Below are positions 42,734 to 50,728 of a stretch of 64,000 nucleotides of DNA, piece after piece. The notes below the pieces were generated by a model. It was not told the origin of the DNA. It saw only the letters and a program-made list of their open reading frames with translations, and did no database searches. The DNA lies in NCBI RefSeq assembly GCF_002086485.1, contig NZ_MVHF01000027.1:1-64000 (forward strand), given 5' to 3'. Position 1 is the first letter of the stretch, and each line of letters starts with the position of its first letter. Source of the stretch: Mycobacterium aquaticum. GTDB lineage: Bacteria > Actinomycetota > Actinomycetes > Mycobacteriales > Mycobacteriaceae. Both the position numbers and the translations under genes were made by a program.

Positions 42734-43927
42734 ATGCCAGCGGCGCCCGATCCGAGCATTGTGCGGCTCGCCGAGGCCGTGCTGGCTCGTGCCGATGCCC
42801 TGGCCGCGGAGATGGCCGAGGTCATCCGTCGCGACGTCGCGTTCTACGCGTCCAACCGCAGCCTGGTCGACGACGCCGAGCTGCAACGCAGCTGCCGGGC
42901 CCAGATGGTCTACGTGTTCGACGCCCTGACCGCCGACAACGGTCCCGAACTGGCCGACGTGTCGGCCGCCGAGGACACCGGCGTGCGGCGTGCGCTGGCC
43001 GGCGTGCCGCTGGCGACGGTGATGTCGGCCTACCGCGTCGGCTTCCGGTTCATGTGGGAGACGAGCCTGGCCCAGGCGCGCGATCTCGACATCAGCCCCG
43101 AGGCCATCCTGGCCACCACGTCGCAGATCATGCTCGCCCAGGACTCCTTCACCCAGGCGATGACGGGCGCCTACCGCCAGCAGCTGACCCAGCAGATGCT
43201 CGGCAAGGAAGAGGAACGCTCGGCTCTGGTCGAGGCGATCCTGCAGGGCCGCATCACCGACACCCAGAACCTGTGGGACGCCGCCGACATTCTGCGGCTG
43301 CCCACCTCGGGGCCGTATGTCGTTGTGGCAGCACAGGTTCCGGGGATCGGACGCACGGGTCTGCCGGAGATCGCGAACAAGCTCGATACCCGCGATATCC
43401 GATCGGCGTGGCGGCTGCTGCCCGATCTGCAGGTCGGCATCGTGCATCTGCGCCGCCCGGCCACCCAGGGCGAGCTGTTGGAGATTCTGCGGTCAGCGGC
43501 GTCGGACCGGGTGGGGGTGAGCCCGCCGTTCGACGATCTGACAGTCACCGGCGAGGCCCTGCGGTTCGCCCGGCTGGCGATCGCCGGGAGGCCCACCGAC
43601 GATCAGCTCGTGCAGGTGTTCGACGGTTCACCGTTGGCGGTGGCAGCGGTCGCCGCACCCGAGGTCATGCAACGCATCGGGCATGACGTCCTCGGAGGTT
43701 TCGACGATCTGCCCGCCGAGGAACGGCAGATCTTGGTCGACACCTTTCAGGCCTGGCTCGATGCCGGCGGCTCCGCCAACGAGACGGCCGCCAAGATCTA
43801 CGTGCATCCCAACACCGTGCGCCATCGTCTGCACCGCATCGAGGAGCGCACCGGCCGATCGCTGTCGCGCCCGCGTGACATCGCCGAGTTGTGTCTGGCC
43901 TTCGAGGTGCACCGCAGGCTGCCGTGA
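42734..43927 (+). CDS. PucR/CdaR-type transcriptional regulator
   Basis: A 397-residue regulator. Residues 1-160 are helical (RsbRD-like sensor, FMWETSLAQARDLD), the middle is a GGDEF-derived PucR domain and the C-terminus is the PucR helix-turn-helix (GGSANETAAKIYVHPNTVRHRLHRIEERTG). Such proteins usually activate adjacent catabolic genes in response to metabolites. It is divergent from the acyl-CoA ligase/PHA operon, its likely target. An in-frame GTG three codons upstream is an alternative start. Confidence 0.88.
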   Translation: MPAAPDPSIVRLAEAVLARADALAAEMAEVIRRDVAFYASNRSLVDDAELQRSCRAQMVYVFDALTADNGPELADVSAAEDTGVRRALAGVPLATVMSAYRVGFRFMWETSLAQARDLDISPEAILATTSQIMLAQDSFTQAMTGAYRQQLTQQMLGKEEERSALVEAILQGRITDTQNLWDAADILRLPTSGPYVVVAAQVPGIGRTGLPEIANKLDTRDIRSAWRLLPDLQVGIVHLRRPATQGELLEILRSAASDRVGVSPPFDDLTVTGEALRFARLAIAGRPTDDQLVQVFDGSPLAVAAVAAPEVMQRIGHDVLGGFDDLPAEERQILVDTFQAWLDAGGSANETAAKIYVHPNTVRHRLHRIEERTGRSLSRPRDIAELCLAFEVHRRLP

Positions 43928-44033
43928 GCACGTCACCTCTCCTGCGAGAAGACAAGGAGGTACCCCGACACGCCGATATTGCGGGACATTCGCGTCTGTT
44001 CGCGCAGACCGTCGAGCCTGCTCCGGGCGTCGG

Positions 44034-44039
44034 TAGGCT
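44034..44039 (+). promoter_or_regulatory. -10 hexamer TAGGCT of sppA
   Basis: TAGGCT exactly six bases before the sppA ATG, without a Shine-Dalgarno: leaderless pattern identical to that at 182, 709 and 7893. Confidence 0.48.
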
Positions 44040-44045
44040 CGGAGC

Positions 44046-45815
44046 ATGTTCGACTTTCTCCCGAGCCTGCCCGGTCCCGACGATGTGCGGGCGCTGGTCC
44101 GCAAGGTCGACACCGTCCGGCACAACGGCGTGCCCAGTGCCTGTGTTCTCGAACTCGATCTGACGTCCGTGCCTCCGGAGACCGCGGGGTTCGATCCGTT
44201 GGCGATGATCTCCGTCGGAGGACGGCCCCTGGTCCTGCACCAGGCCGTCGCAGCGATACACCGGGCCGCCGACGATGACCGGGTGGCCGGCCTGATCGCG
44301 CGGGTACAGATCCCCGCCGCGGCCGCCGGACCGGTGCAGGAACTGCGCGACGCGATCGCCGAGTTCGGCGCCGTCAAACCGACGTTGGCCTGGTCGGAGA
44401 CCTATCCGGGCACCTTGTCGTACTATCTCGCCTCGGCGTTCCGCGACGTGTGGATGCAACCGTCGGGCACGGTCGGACTGGTCGGTTTCGCCACCAACGC
44501 GATGTTCCTGCGCGATGCCCTGGACAAGGTCGGGATCGAAGCGCAGTTCGTGACTCGTGGCGAATACAAGTCTGCGACAAACATCTTCACGCAGGATCGC
44601 TACACCGACGCGCACCGGGAAGCCGACAGCCGGCTGATCGAGAGCCTCCAGAGCCAGGTGTGGCAGGCCATCGCGGAATCCCGGCACGTCTCGGTCGACT
44701 CCATCAATGCGTTGGCAGACAAGGCGCCGCTGTTGCGTGACGATGCCGTGGCGGGCGGGCTGATCGACCGGATCGGCTTCCGTGACGAGGCGTACGCGCG
44801 CATCAGTGAACTCTGCGGTGCCGCAGCGGAATCCGACGGGGACGACAGTGCCCCGCGGCTGTATCTGTCGCGTTACGCGCGGGCCTCGGCGCACAAGCCC
44901 ACCCCCGCGATTCCTGGGCTCAAGTCGAAGCCGACCGTCGCCGTGGTGACGGTGCACGGGCCGATCGTCAGTGGCAAGGGTGGTCGGCAGGTGCTGCCGT
45001 TCGGTAACTCCGGCGCCGGGGGCGACACCATCGCCGCGGCGCTGCGCGAGGCCGCAGCCCAAGACGACGTGGTGGCCATCGTGCTGCGGGTGGACAGCCC
45101 CGGGGGTTCGGTGACCGCCTCCGAGACCATCTGGCGTGAGGTGGTGCGGGCCCGGGAGGCCGGCAAGCTCGTCGTCGCGTCGATGGGTGCCGTGGCCGCA
45201 TCCGGCGGCTACTACGCGGCCATGGCCGCCGACGCGATCGTGGCCAACCCGGGCACCATCACCGGCTCGATCGGGGTGTTGACCGGCAAGCTGGTGTCAC
45301 GGGAGCTCAAGGACAAGCTCGGAGTCGGTTCCGATGCGGTGCGGACCAATGCCAATGCCGACGCCTGGTCGACCAATGCGCCGTTCACCGATGAGCAGCA
45401 CGCCCAGGTCGAGGCCGAAGCGGACCTTTTCTACCAGGACTTCGTGCAGCGCGTCGCGGACGGCCGGGGCTTGGCGGTGGATGCGGTTCAGGACGTGGCC
45501 CGCGGCCGGGTGTGGACCGGGGCCGACGCTCACGAACGCGGGCTCGTCGACGAGCTCGGCGGGCTGCGCACCGCGATCCAGCGCGCCAAACTGTTGGCCG
45601 GACTCGACGAGGACGCCAAGGTCAAGATCGCGCACCTGCCCGGGTCGTCGCTGCGGGATCTGTTGGCGCCCAAGCCATCCTCGCAACCGGCAGCGGCGTC
45701 ACTGCCCGAGGCTCTGGGCTCGCTGGCCGTCGCGTCGGTGACCGGTGTGCTGGACCAGGCGCAGCGCTCGTTGACCGGCGCGCATGCGATGTGGCTGGGG
45801 GAGTACCGCTTCTAG
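44046..45815 (+). CDS. sppA: signal peptide peptidase SppA, long form
   Basis: A 589-residue long-form SppA with two tandem S49 domains. The N-terminal domain provides K175 in RGEYKSATNIF and the C-terminal domain provides S386 in GAVAASGGYYAAM, the Lys-Ser dyad known from E. coli SppA. It degrades leftover signal peptides in the membrane. No strong N-terminal membrane helix is seen, as in other mycobacterial SppA. The position between ribosomal genes and the methyltransferase/secY region is as in H37Rv. A long hairpin follows its stop. Confidence 0.92.
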   Translation: MFDFLPSLPGPDDVRALVRKVDTVRHNGVPSACVLELDLTSVPPETAGFDPLAMISVGGRPLVLHQAVAAIHRAADDDRVAGLIARVQIPAAAAGPVQELRDAIAEFGAVKPTLAWSETYPGTLSYYLASAFRDVWMQPSGTVGLVGFATNAMFLRDALDKVGIEAQFVTRGEYKSATNIFTQDRYTDAHREADSRLIESLQSQVWQAIAESRHVSVDSINALADKAPLLRDDAVAGGLIDRIGFRDEAYARISELCGAAAESDGDDSAPRLYLSRYARASAHKPTPAIPGLKSKPTVAVVTVHGPIVSGKGGRQVLPFGNSGAGGDTIAAALREAAAQDDVVAIVLRVDSPGGSVTASETIWREVVRAREAGKLVVASMGAVAASGGYYAAMAADAIVANPGTITGSIGVLTGKLVSRELKDKLGVGSDAVRTNANADAWSTNAPFTDEQHAQVEAEADLFYQDFVQRVADGRGLAVDAVQDVARGRVWTGADAHERGLVDELGGLRTAIQRAKLLAGLDEDAKVKIAHLPGSSLRDLLAPKPSSQPAAASLPEALGSLAVASVTGVLDQAQRSLTGAHAMWLGEYRF

Positions 45816-45823
45816 AGTCGCGG

Positions 45824-45875
45824 ACAGACGGAAAATCGCACTATTTCAGCCGGAGTAGTGCGATTTTGCGTCTGT
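45824..45875. repeat. long hairpin after sppA
   Basis: ACAGACG-G-AAAATCGCACTA pairs with TAGTGCGATTTT-G-CGTCTGT: 19 base pairs with one G-G mismatch and a 12-base loop. The A-rich left and T-rich right arms are unusual in this GC-rich DNA. It could terminate sppA on either strand or be a copy of a dispersed palindromic repeat. The rest of the gap to 46088 shows nothing clear. Confidence 0.65.
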
Positions 45876-46088
45876 TCAGCGGATTTCGCGCCCCGTTCTG
45901 ACGCCGATGACAATTGCGGCACACCCCGGGGGCGGTGCATTGTGCCTGCCAGCGAGGTAACGTCAAACCTTGGCAACTACTGAATTGCCGGACGAGACGA
46001 CGGCCTGGCCCTGCGGTGTTCACCGATCAGACCAGCCGAAACCAGAGCGCGCGGCGGGGACCGGTGTCGTCAGACACATGGAGGAACC

Positions 46089-47510
46089 GTGCCTGCGCAC
46101 AAGAGCCCGATGAGGGGCTTCGGAGACAAGCCGGAGATCGACTACAGCGAACCCGCGGAAAGTGCGCCAGACCCGGGTGTACTCAGACGGGCGATCGCCG
46201 CATCGGCGATCGGAAACGCCACAGAATGGTTCGACTACGGCATATACGCCTACGGCGTGAGCTACATATCGGCCGCCATCTTCCCGGGTGACACGCAGCA
46301 GGCCACCCTGTTGGCGCTTGCCACATTTGCGGTTTCGTTCCTCGTGCGGCCGCTCGGCGGATTTGTGTGGGGACCACTGGGCGACCGGCTCGGACGCAAA
46401 CACGTTCTGGCCATCACCATCGTGCTGATGGCAGGTGCGACATTCTGCGTGGGTCTGGTCCCGTCCTACGCCGCGATCGGATTGTGGGCACCGGCCATCA
46501 TGGTGGTGCTGCGCATGATCCAGGGCTTCTCCACCGGCGGCGAATATGGCGGTGCGGCAACGTTCATGGCCGAGTACGCGCCGTCCCGCCGCCGCGGGTT
46601 CCTCGGGAGTTTCCTGGAATTCGGCACCCTTTCCGGGTTTTCGCTCGGCGCGCTGCTCATGCTCGGTTTTTCGATGCTGCTCACCGACGACCAAATGGGT
46701 TCGTGGGGTTGGCGATTGCCCTTCATGGTCGCCGCACCGCTCGGCTTGATCGGTGTCTATCTGCGTTCCCGACTCGAGGACACCCCGGTATTCCGTGAAC
46801 TCGAGCAGTCCGGGGACACCGAACAGGGCGCGGTGACGCAATTCAAGGATCTGGTGGGGGAGTACTGGGCACCCGTACTGCGGCTGGGCGGTCTGGTGGT
46901 GGCGCTCAACGTCGTCAACTACACGCTGCTCACCTACATGCCCACATACCTCGAGCGGACCATCGGACTGTCGAGCAATCACGCGCTGGTCGTACCCATC
47001 ATCGGCATGCTCACGATGATGGTGTTCCTGCCGTTCGCCGGTCACATCTCCGACCGGGTGGGCCGCAAGCCGATGTGGTGGTTCTCGCTGATCGGGCTGT
47101 TCATCGCCGGTGTGCCGATGTTCCTGCTGATGGGCACCAACATGGTCGGTGCCGTGATCGGATTCGCGGTGCTGGGGTTGCTCTACGTGCCGCAGCTGTC
47201 GACCATCTCCGCCACCTTCCCGGCGATGTTCCCGACGCAGGTGCGCTACGCCGGTTTCGCCATCGCCTACAACGTGTCGACCTCACTGTTCGGTGGCACC
47301 GCGCCCGCGGTCAACGACTGGTTGGTGTCGTTGACCGGGGACCATTTGGTGCCGGCGTATTACATGATGATCGCGTGCGTGATCGGGGCGATCGCACTGG
47401 TGAAGGTGCCCGAAACGGCTCGATGCCCGATCGGGGGAACCGAGATCCCCGGCACGCCCGAAGCGCCGCCACAGCTGGAATACGACGTCGAACCCAGTGG
47501 GGCGTCGTAG
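46089..47510 (+). CDS. MFS transporter, metabolite:H+ symporter (ProP-like) type
   Basis: A 473-residue permease with twelve helices. AIAASAIGNATEWFDYGIYAYGVSYI, RPLGGFVWGPLGDRLGRKHVLA and GFSTGGEYGGAATFMAEYAPSRRRGF are classical of the MHS family (ProP, KgtP, shikimate and dicarboxylate porters). The GTG start follows GGAGGAA. It lies beside a catabolic gene group with a GntR regulator, so it probably imports the substrate, likely an organic acid or zwitterion. It ends three bases from the convergent GntR gene. Confidence 0.9.
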   Translation: MPAHKSPMRGFGDKPEIDYSEPAESAPDPGVLRRAIAASAIGNATEWFDYGIYAYGVSYISAAIFPGDTQQATLLALATFAVSFLVRPLGGFVWGPLGDRLGRKHVLAITIVLMAGATFCVGLVPSYAAIGLWAPAIMVVLRMIQGFSTGGEYGGAATFMAEYAPSRRRGFLGSFLEFGTLSGFSLGALLMLGFSMLLTDDQMGSWGWRLPFMVAAPLGLIGVYLRSRLEDTPVFRELEQSGDTEQGAVTQFKDLVGEYWAPVLRLGGLVVALNVVNYTLLTYMPTYLERTIGLSSNHALVVPIIGMLTMMVFLPFAGHISDRVGRKPMWWFSLIGLFIAGVPMFLLMGTNMVGAVIGFAVLGLLYVPQLSTISATFPAMFPTQVRYAGFAIAYNVSTSLFGGTAPAVNDWLVSLTGDHLVPAYYMMIACVIGAIALVKVPETARCPIGGTEIPGTPEAPPQLEYDVEPSGAS

Positions 47511-47513
47511 CTC

Positions 47514-48170
47514 TCAGCCGGCGGGCAGGCGCGCGATGAGCCGGTCGACGGCGTCCTCCATGTGCGCGAGCATCAGCTTGTCGGTGAGTGCGACGTCGCC
47601 GGATCGGATAGCGCAGGCCAGCGCATGGTGCTCGGTGACGCGGTCGCTGGGCGTGTCGTAGGTATCGGCCAAGGCGTGCAAGCACATTCGGGTCTCGACC
47701 AGGTAGGTCTGGTGCATCCGGATCAGCCGTGAGCTGCCGGCCGACGCGACCAGGAGTTCATGGAAGCGAATGTCGGCCTCACTCAACTCATCTGGTTCGA
47801 CAGCCGATTCCATCTCGTCGACGATGGCGAGCAGTCCGTCGCCGACCGCGGCGTAGTCGCCCTGCAGGATCTTGCGGGCCGCCGTGCGCTCGACGGCTTC
47901 GCGCGCCAGATACATATCGCGAACCTCGTCGGGCGTCATGTCGATCACGAACACGCCGCGGTTGCGGATGGCGATCACCAGGCCCTCCTGGGCCAGGCGC
48001 TGAATGCCCTCGCGGATCGGACCGCGGCTCACACCGAACCTGCGGGCCAGTTCGGCTTCGCCGAGCTGAGATCCCGGTTCCAGCTCACGGTGCGCGATGG
48101 CCTGGCGCAGCTTGTCGGCGATGAGGCTCGGCGTCGATTGCTGGTCCACCGGCCCGATGAAGTCGGTCAC
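47514..48170 (-). CDS. GntR-family regulator, FCD subgroup
   Basis: A 218-residue regulator: winged helix (IADKLRQAIAHRELEPGSQLGEAELARRFGVSRGPIREGIQRLAQEGLV) and an all-helical FCD domain with the metal-binding His/Asp set (D…FHELLVASAGSSRLIRMH, HHALACAIRSGD). FCD proteins sense small carboxylates. The GTG start overlaps the stop of the upstream racemase-fold gene (GTGA). The ATTGT-TG-ACAAT site in front of the divergent hydroxyacid dehydrogenase operon is a good candidate operator. Confidence 0.9.
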   Translation of the reverse strand: MTDFIGPVDQQSTPSLIADKLRQAIAHRELEPGSQLGEAELARRFGVSRGPIREGIQRLAQEGLVIAIRNRGVFVIDMTPDEVRDMYLAREAVERTAARKILQGDYAAVGDGLLAIVDEMESAVEPDELSEADIRFHELLVASAGSSRLIRMHQTYLVETRMCLHALADTYDTPSDRVTEHHALACAIRSGDVALTDKLMLAHMEDAVDRLIARLPAG

Positions 48171-48886
48171 CGGGCCGTCCTGAACAGGGTGCCGAGGCCG
48201 GGCAGGCGCGGAACCGGGCCGATCAACTGCAGGCCCTTCCAGACCGTCACGGCGTTGGCGGTGAGTACCGGCTTTCCGGCTGCCGATTCCAGCCTGTCGA
48301 TGATGCCCAGCGTGTGCATGGCGGTGTCGGGCACCAGCACCGCCTCGGCGTCGGGATGGTCGGCGGCCCGGACCATCTCGACCACCTCGTCGGGTGTCAG
48401 CAGGCCCACTTCCGCGGCCGTGACGATGTCGTGGCTGCCCATCGCGACCACGACCGCACCGCTGGCGGACAGGAACGTCACGAAGTGCGCGGCCACGTCC
48501 GCGGGATACGACGCGGCCACCGCGACGCGGTGAATGCCCAAGTACTGCAAGGCATCTACGAATGCGATCGAGGTCGACGAAGCCGGTACGCCCGCCGCGA
48601 GCGCGACTTGGTCGACCTGTTGGCGCGCGCCGTCGGGGCCGAAGACGAAGCTGCCCGACGTGCACGCCCACATCATCGATTCCGCTTGCGCACCGCTGAG
48701 CCGGGCGACACCGTCGGCGAGCCGTTCGGCCTTGCCGAGGTCCAACAACGCATCCACGCGGTGGGCATCCTCGCCGACGCTGGTGATCGCCACGGGCAAC
48801 GACACAGAGGCGCCCAAGCGTGCCTCCAGCGCTTCGAAATCGTCCTCTGCGCTGTGGCCGGGGTAGAGGATGCCTACGGTCGGCAT
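48167..48886 (-). CDS. Asp/Glu racemase-fold (maleate isomerase-like) protein, one Cys
   Basis: A 239-residue protein of the Asp/Glu/hydantoin racemase superfamily, two similar alpha/beta halves. The first active-site Cys is present (C75 in MWACTSGSF). At the second site, where the family has a Cys before Thr, this protein has D188 (VLVPDTAMHT). One-base racemases need both Cys; related one-Cys enzymes such as arylmalonate decarboxylase do other chemistry. The ATG follows CAGGAGA. The neighbouring upstream gene is a two-Cys paralog, so duplication and divergence is likely. Substrate unknown. Confidence 0.8.
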   Translation of the reverse strand: MPTVGILYPGHSAEDDFEALEARLGASVSLPVAITSVGEDAHRVDALLDLGKAERLADGVARLSGAQAESMMWACTSGSFVFGPDGARQQVDQVALAAGVPASSTSIAFVDALQYLGIHRVAVAASYPADVAAHFVTFLSASGAVVVAMGSHDIVTAAEVGLLTPDEVVEMVRAADHPDAEAVLVPDTAMHTLGIIDRLESAAGKPVLTANAVTVWKGLQLIGPVPRLPGLGTLFRTAR

Positions 48887-48930
48887 ACGGTCTCCTGTCG
48901 GATCGTGGGAACGGTGCGGGGCTCGATCGC

Positions 48931-49668
48931 TCAGGTCTCCAGCAGTCGCTGGCCGGGGCCGACGGCCTTGCGTCCCGCGACGGCCAGCGCCGCCCACATC
49001 GTCACCTGGTTGGCCGTCACGACGGGTTTACCCAGGTCGGCCTCGAGCTGGGCGATCAGGTCGTAGGTCGGCAGGTTGGTGCAGCTGATGACGATGGCCT
49101 CGGCCTCGGGAACATCGGTGGCCCGCACCAGATCTGCCGTGGTCTCGTACGGCACCGCCCAGATGCGCGCGGTCATCCCCAGGCCCGCCGTCGCGACGAC
49201 CTCGATGCCTGCCTCCATGAGGTAACTGGTCAGCCCGATGGTCAGGTCCGCGGTGTAGGGCGTGACGGTGGCGACCTTGTGCAGGCCGAGATGCCGAAGC
49301 GCGGTGAGCATCGCACCGCTGGTGGTCACCGCTGCCGGGGCGCCCGCCGCGCGCATCGCCGCGACCAGGGCGGCCTCGCCAGCCATGCCCTTGACGAAGC
49401 TGCCCGCGGTGCACGCGTAGGCGGTGACGAGCGGGGACACTGCAAGCACATTGGCGGCGCCTGCCACCACCTGTTCCGGCTCGGAGATGTGCACCGCCAT
49501 GTCGACGGTCACGGGCATCGGCGCATACCGCAGCCGGGTTACGTAGAGACTGACGTCGTTGGGCACCCATCGCCACAGTTCCCGGTCGAGGGCGAAGTCG
49601 TATGGCGCCACAACACCTATCCCCACCTGCTGCAACGGCGGGTGAGGGGCCAAACCCTCGATCGTCAT
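48931..49668 (-). CDS. Asp/Glu racemase-fold (maleate isomerase-like) protein, two Cys
   Basis: A 245-residue paralog of the downstream gene with both active-site cysteines: C86 in YACTAGSFVKG and C196 in VISCTNLPTYD. The start VGIGVVAPYDFALDRELWRW is typical of maleate cis-trans isomerase-like members (arylmalonate decarboxylase/maleate isomerase branch). It would isomerise or racemise a dicarboxylate. A GTG two codons upstream is also possible. It is the first gene of the leftward transcript and is divergent from the hydroxyacid dehydrogenase operon. Confidence 0.83.
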   Translation of the reverse strand: MTIEGLAPHPPLQQVGIGVVAPYDFALDRELWRWVPNDVSLYVTRLRYAPMPVTVDMAVHISEPEQVVAGAANVLAVSPLVTAYACTAGSFVKGMAGEAALVAAMRAAGAPAAVTTSGAMLTALRHLGLHKVATVTPYTADLTIGLTSYLMEAGIEVVATAGLGMTARIWAVPYETTADLVRATDVPEAEAIVISCTNLPTYDLIAQLEADLGKPVVTANQVTMWAALAVAGRKAVGPGQRLLET

Positions 49669-49706
49669 GTCCACAGTGTGAGGCCGAACGGGTCGACCGG
49701 CAACAT

Positions 49707-49740
49707 ATTGTTGACAATCCTACGAAACGGTTCCTAGCCT
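49707..49740 (+). promoter_or_regulatory. promoter with overlapping GntR-type operator
   Basis: TTGACA (49711-49716), a perfect sigma-A -35 box, 18 bases, and TAGCCT (49735-49740), seven bases before the ATG at 49748, so leaderless. ATTGT-TG-ACAAT (49707-49718) overlaps the -35 and resembles FadR-type (TNGTNNNACNA) sites bound by FCD regulators. Confidence 0.6.
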
Positions 49741-49747
49741 CGGACTG

Positions 49748-50728
49748 ATGTCGAGCCCACGTCCGGTGATCGCGGTGTTGTGTGAGCGCGCGAGCGATCG
49801 TCCGGCCGGGGTGGCGGATCTCGACGTCGACGCCGACTTCCGGTATTGCGCCGCAGACGGTTTGGCCGACGCCCTGCGGGGCGCTCGGGCGTTGCTGATG
49901 TGGGACTACTTCTCCACCGCGCTGCGTGGTGCGTGGGCATCCGCGGACAACCTGGAGTGGATCCACGTCACCGCCGCAGGCGTCGACACCCTGCTGTTCG
50001 ACCAACTGCGTGATTCCGACGTCGTGGTCACCAACGCTCGGGGCGTATTCGACCGTCCCATGGCCGAATACGTGCTGGGAGCGGTCATCGCATACGCGAA
50101 GGGAACCCAGGCCAGCCTCGATCGGCAACGGCGGCATCAGTGGCAGCACCGAGAGACCAGAACCATCGCCGGTGCGCACGCGTTGGTGATCGGAACCGGC
50201 GGCATCGGCCGGGAGATCGCCCGGTTGCTGCGGGCGGCCGGGCTGATCGTCCGCGGGGCCGGGCGCGTGGCGCGCGCCGCGGATCCCGACTTCGATCAGG
50301 TCGTCGCCACAGCCGACCTGGCCGCCGCGGTCGGTTGGTGCGACCACCTGGTGGTGGCCGCCCCGCTCACCGATGCCACCCGCGGCCTGGTGGACACCGC
50401 CGTCTTGGCGGCGATGAAGTCCGATGCGCATCTGGTGAACGTCGCCCGCGGCCCGATTGTCGACGAGTCCGCGCTGCTGTCAGCGCTGACCGCGGGCAGT
50501 ATCGGTGGCGCCACCCTCGACGTGTTCGACACCGAACCCCTGCCGCAGGACCATCCGCTGTGGGACGCGCCCGGCGCCGTCGTCACCGCCCACATGTCCG
50601 GGGATGCTCGCGGCTGGCGCGACAGGCTGGCCGCGCAGTTCGCCGACAACCTCCAGCGGTGGCTCACCGGGCAGCCACTGCACAACGTCGTGGACAAGAA
50701 GCTCGGATATGTCAGGGGCACAACGTGA
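49748..50728 (+). CDS. D-2-hydroxyacid dehydrogenase
   Basis: A 326-residue NAD-dependent enzyme. The nucleotide fold GTGGIGREIARLLRAAGLIVRGAGR is central, NVARGPIVDESAL gives the substrate Arg neighbourhood, and PLPQDHPLWDAPGAVVTAHMSG holds the catalytic His. It interconverts a 2-oxoacid and a D-2-hydroxyacid. In H37Rv the region before secY also has a serA2 gene, but that is on the opposite strand; orthology is not shown. Its stop overlaps the GTG of the amidase. Clear promoter with operator in front. Confidence 0.88.
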   Translation: MSSPRPVIAVLCERASDRPAGVADLDVDADFRYCAADGLADALRGARALLMWDYFSTALRGAWASADNLEWIHVTAAGVDTLLFDQLRDSDVVVTNARGVFDRPMAEYVLGAVIAYAKGTQASLDRQRRHQWQHRETRTIAGAHALVIGTGGIGREIARLLRAAGLIVRGAGRVARAADPDFDQVVATADLAAAVGWCDHLVVAAPLTDATRGLVDTAVLAAMKSDAHLVNVARGPIVDESALLSALTAGSIGGATLDVFDTEPLPQDHPLWDAPGAVVTAHMSGDARGWRDRLAAQFADNLQRWLTGQPLHNVVDKKLGYVRGTT

